A DNA stretch of 5,488 nucleotides from Acidobacteriaceae bacterium (lineage in GTDB: Bacteria > Acidobacteriota > Terriglobia > Terriglobales > Acidobacteriaceae), in NCBI GenBank assembly GCA_030049955.1, contig JASIJX010000486.1, positions 1 through 5,488 on the forward strand, read 5' to 3'. The notes under the pieces were generated by a model. It was not told the DNA's origin. It worked only from the letters and a program-made list of their open reading frames with translations, and made no database searches. Both the position numbers and the translations under genes were made by a program. Below, in pieces: positions 5,481 to 5,488 of this stretch (position 1 is the stretch's first letter; the number at the start of each line of letters is the position of its first letter).

Positions 5481-5488
5481 TACCTCCT
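5481..5488 (-). promoter_or_regulatory. Ribosome binding site of the IS110 transposase
   Basis: Read on the minus strand this is AGGAGGTA, a near-perfect Shine-Dalgarno 7 bases before the ATG at 5473. It decides the start and shows the gene was made for efficient translation before the frameshift. Confidence 0.8.

Larger units (their letters stand above)
4367..5488 (-). mobile_element. IS110-family (IS1111-type) insertion sequence, partial, upstream end outside window
   Basis: The element comprises the broken transposase gene and its structured downstream region. The left limit given is the edge of the folded block; the true end probably lies further left, somewhere in 4220-4366, and could not be placed. 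The upstream end is beyond 5488. It lies next to a truncated IS3 orfA, so it may have inserted into that older element. The IS1111-type assignment rests on remembered motif resemblance: LIPAQFVKPFVK, LQALHRVRDRL, GREFAAWLGLVPKQHSTGGK. Confidence 0.75.

Overview
The window looks like a piece of a moderately GC-rich bacterial chromosome. A small amino-acid catabolism gene cluster fills roughly positions 1-3800, and a mobile-element graveyard fills roughly 3840-5488. The organism cannot be fixed from this sequence. The gene styles would fit an acidobacterial or proteobacterial soil genome, but that is a low-confidence impression.

Catabolic half. On the minus strand a GTG-started N-acyl-D-amino-acid deacylase gene (1821-301) is followed after 20 bases by the start of an IclR-family regulator (280 to beyond the window edge), so the two are probably one operon. 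Divergent from the deacylase, across a 90-base AT-rich spacer, lies a complete ridA-type enamine/imine deaminase gene (1913-2305, plus strand). Four bases beyond its stop, and convergent with it, is the end of a class III PLP aminotransferase of the glutamate-1-semialdehyde aminomutase type (about 3653-2310, minus strand). A coherent reading is that the deacylase frees D-amino acids from N-acyl forms, the PLP enzyme moves or removes the amino group, RidA clears reactive enamine/imine by-products, and the IclR protein senses an intermediate. The exact substrate is not visible. Both promoter regions share a 9-base CGTTCAATA box, in one case inside a 7-base inverted repeat and in the other paired with a second half-similar copy 20 bases away. 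These are candidate operators for the IclR regulator.

Mobile half. From 3871 there is a decayed IS3-family orfA (plus strand). Its expected ATG is ACG, it has an in-frame TAA, and it has lost orfB. Next comes about 230 bases of non-coding sequence, then an IS110-family transposase of the IS1111 type (5473-4443, minus strand) broken by a single-base deletion at about 4671. Its Shine-Dalgarno is the last sequence in the window, so its upstream end is outside.

Most interesting signal. Directly after the IS110 transposase stop is a 73-base block (4367-4439) that folds into a near-perfect three-way junction: a 14-pair closing stem around two hairpins. IS1111-type elements carry their guide (bridge/seek) RNA downstream of the transposase, so this block is a candidate for part of that RNA or for a structured element end.
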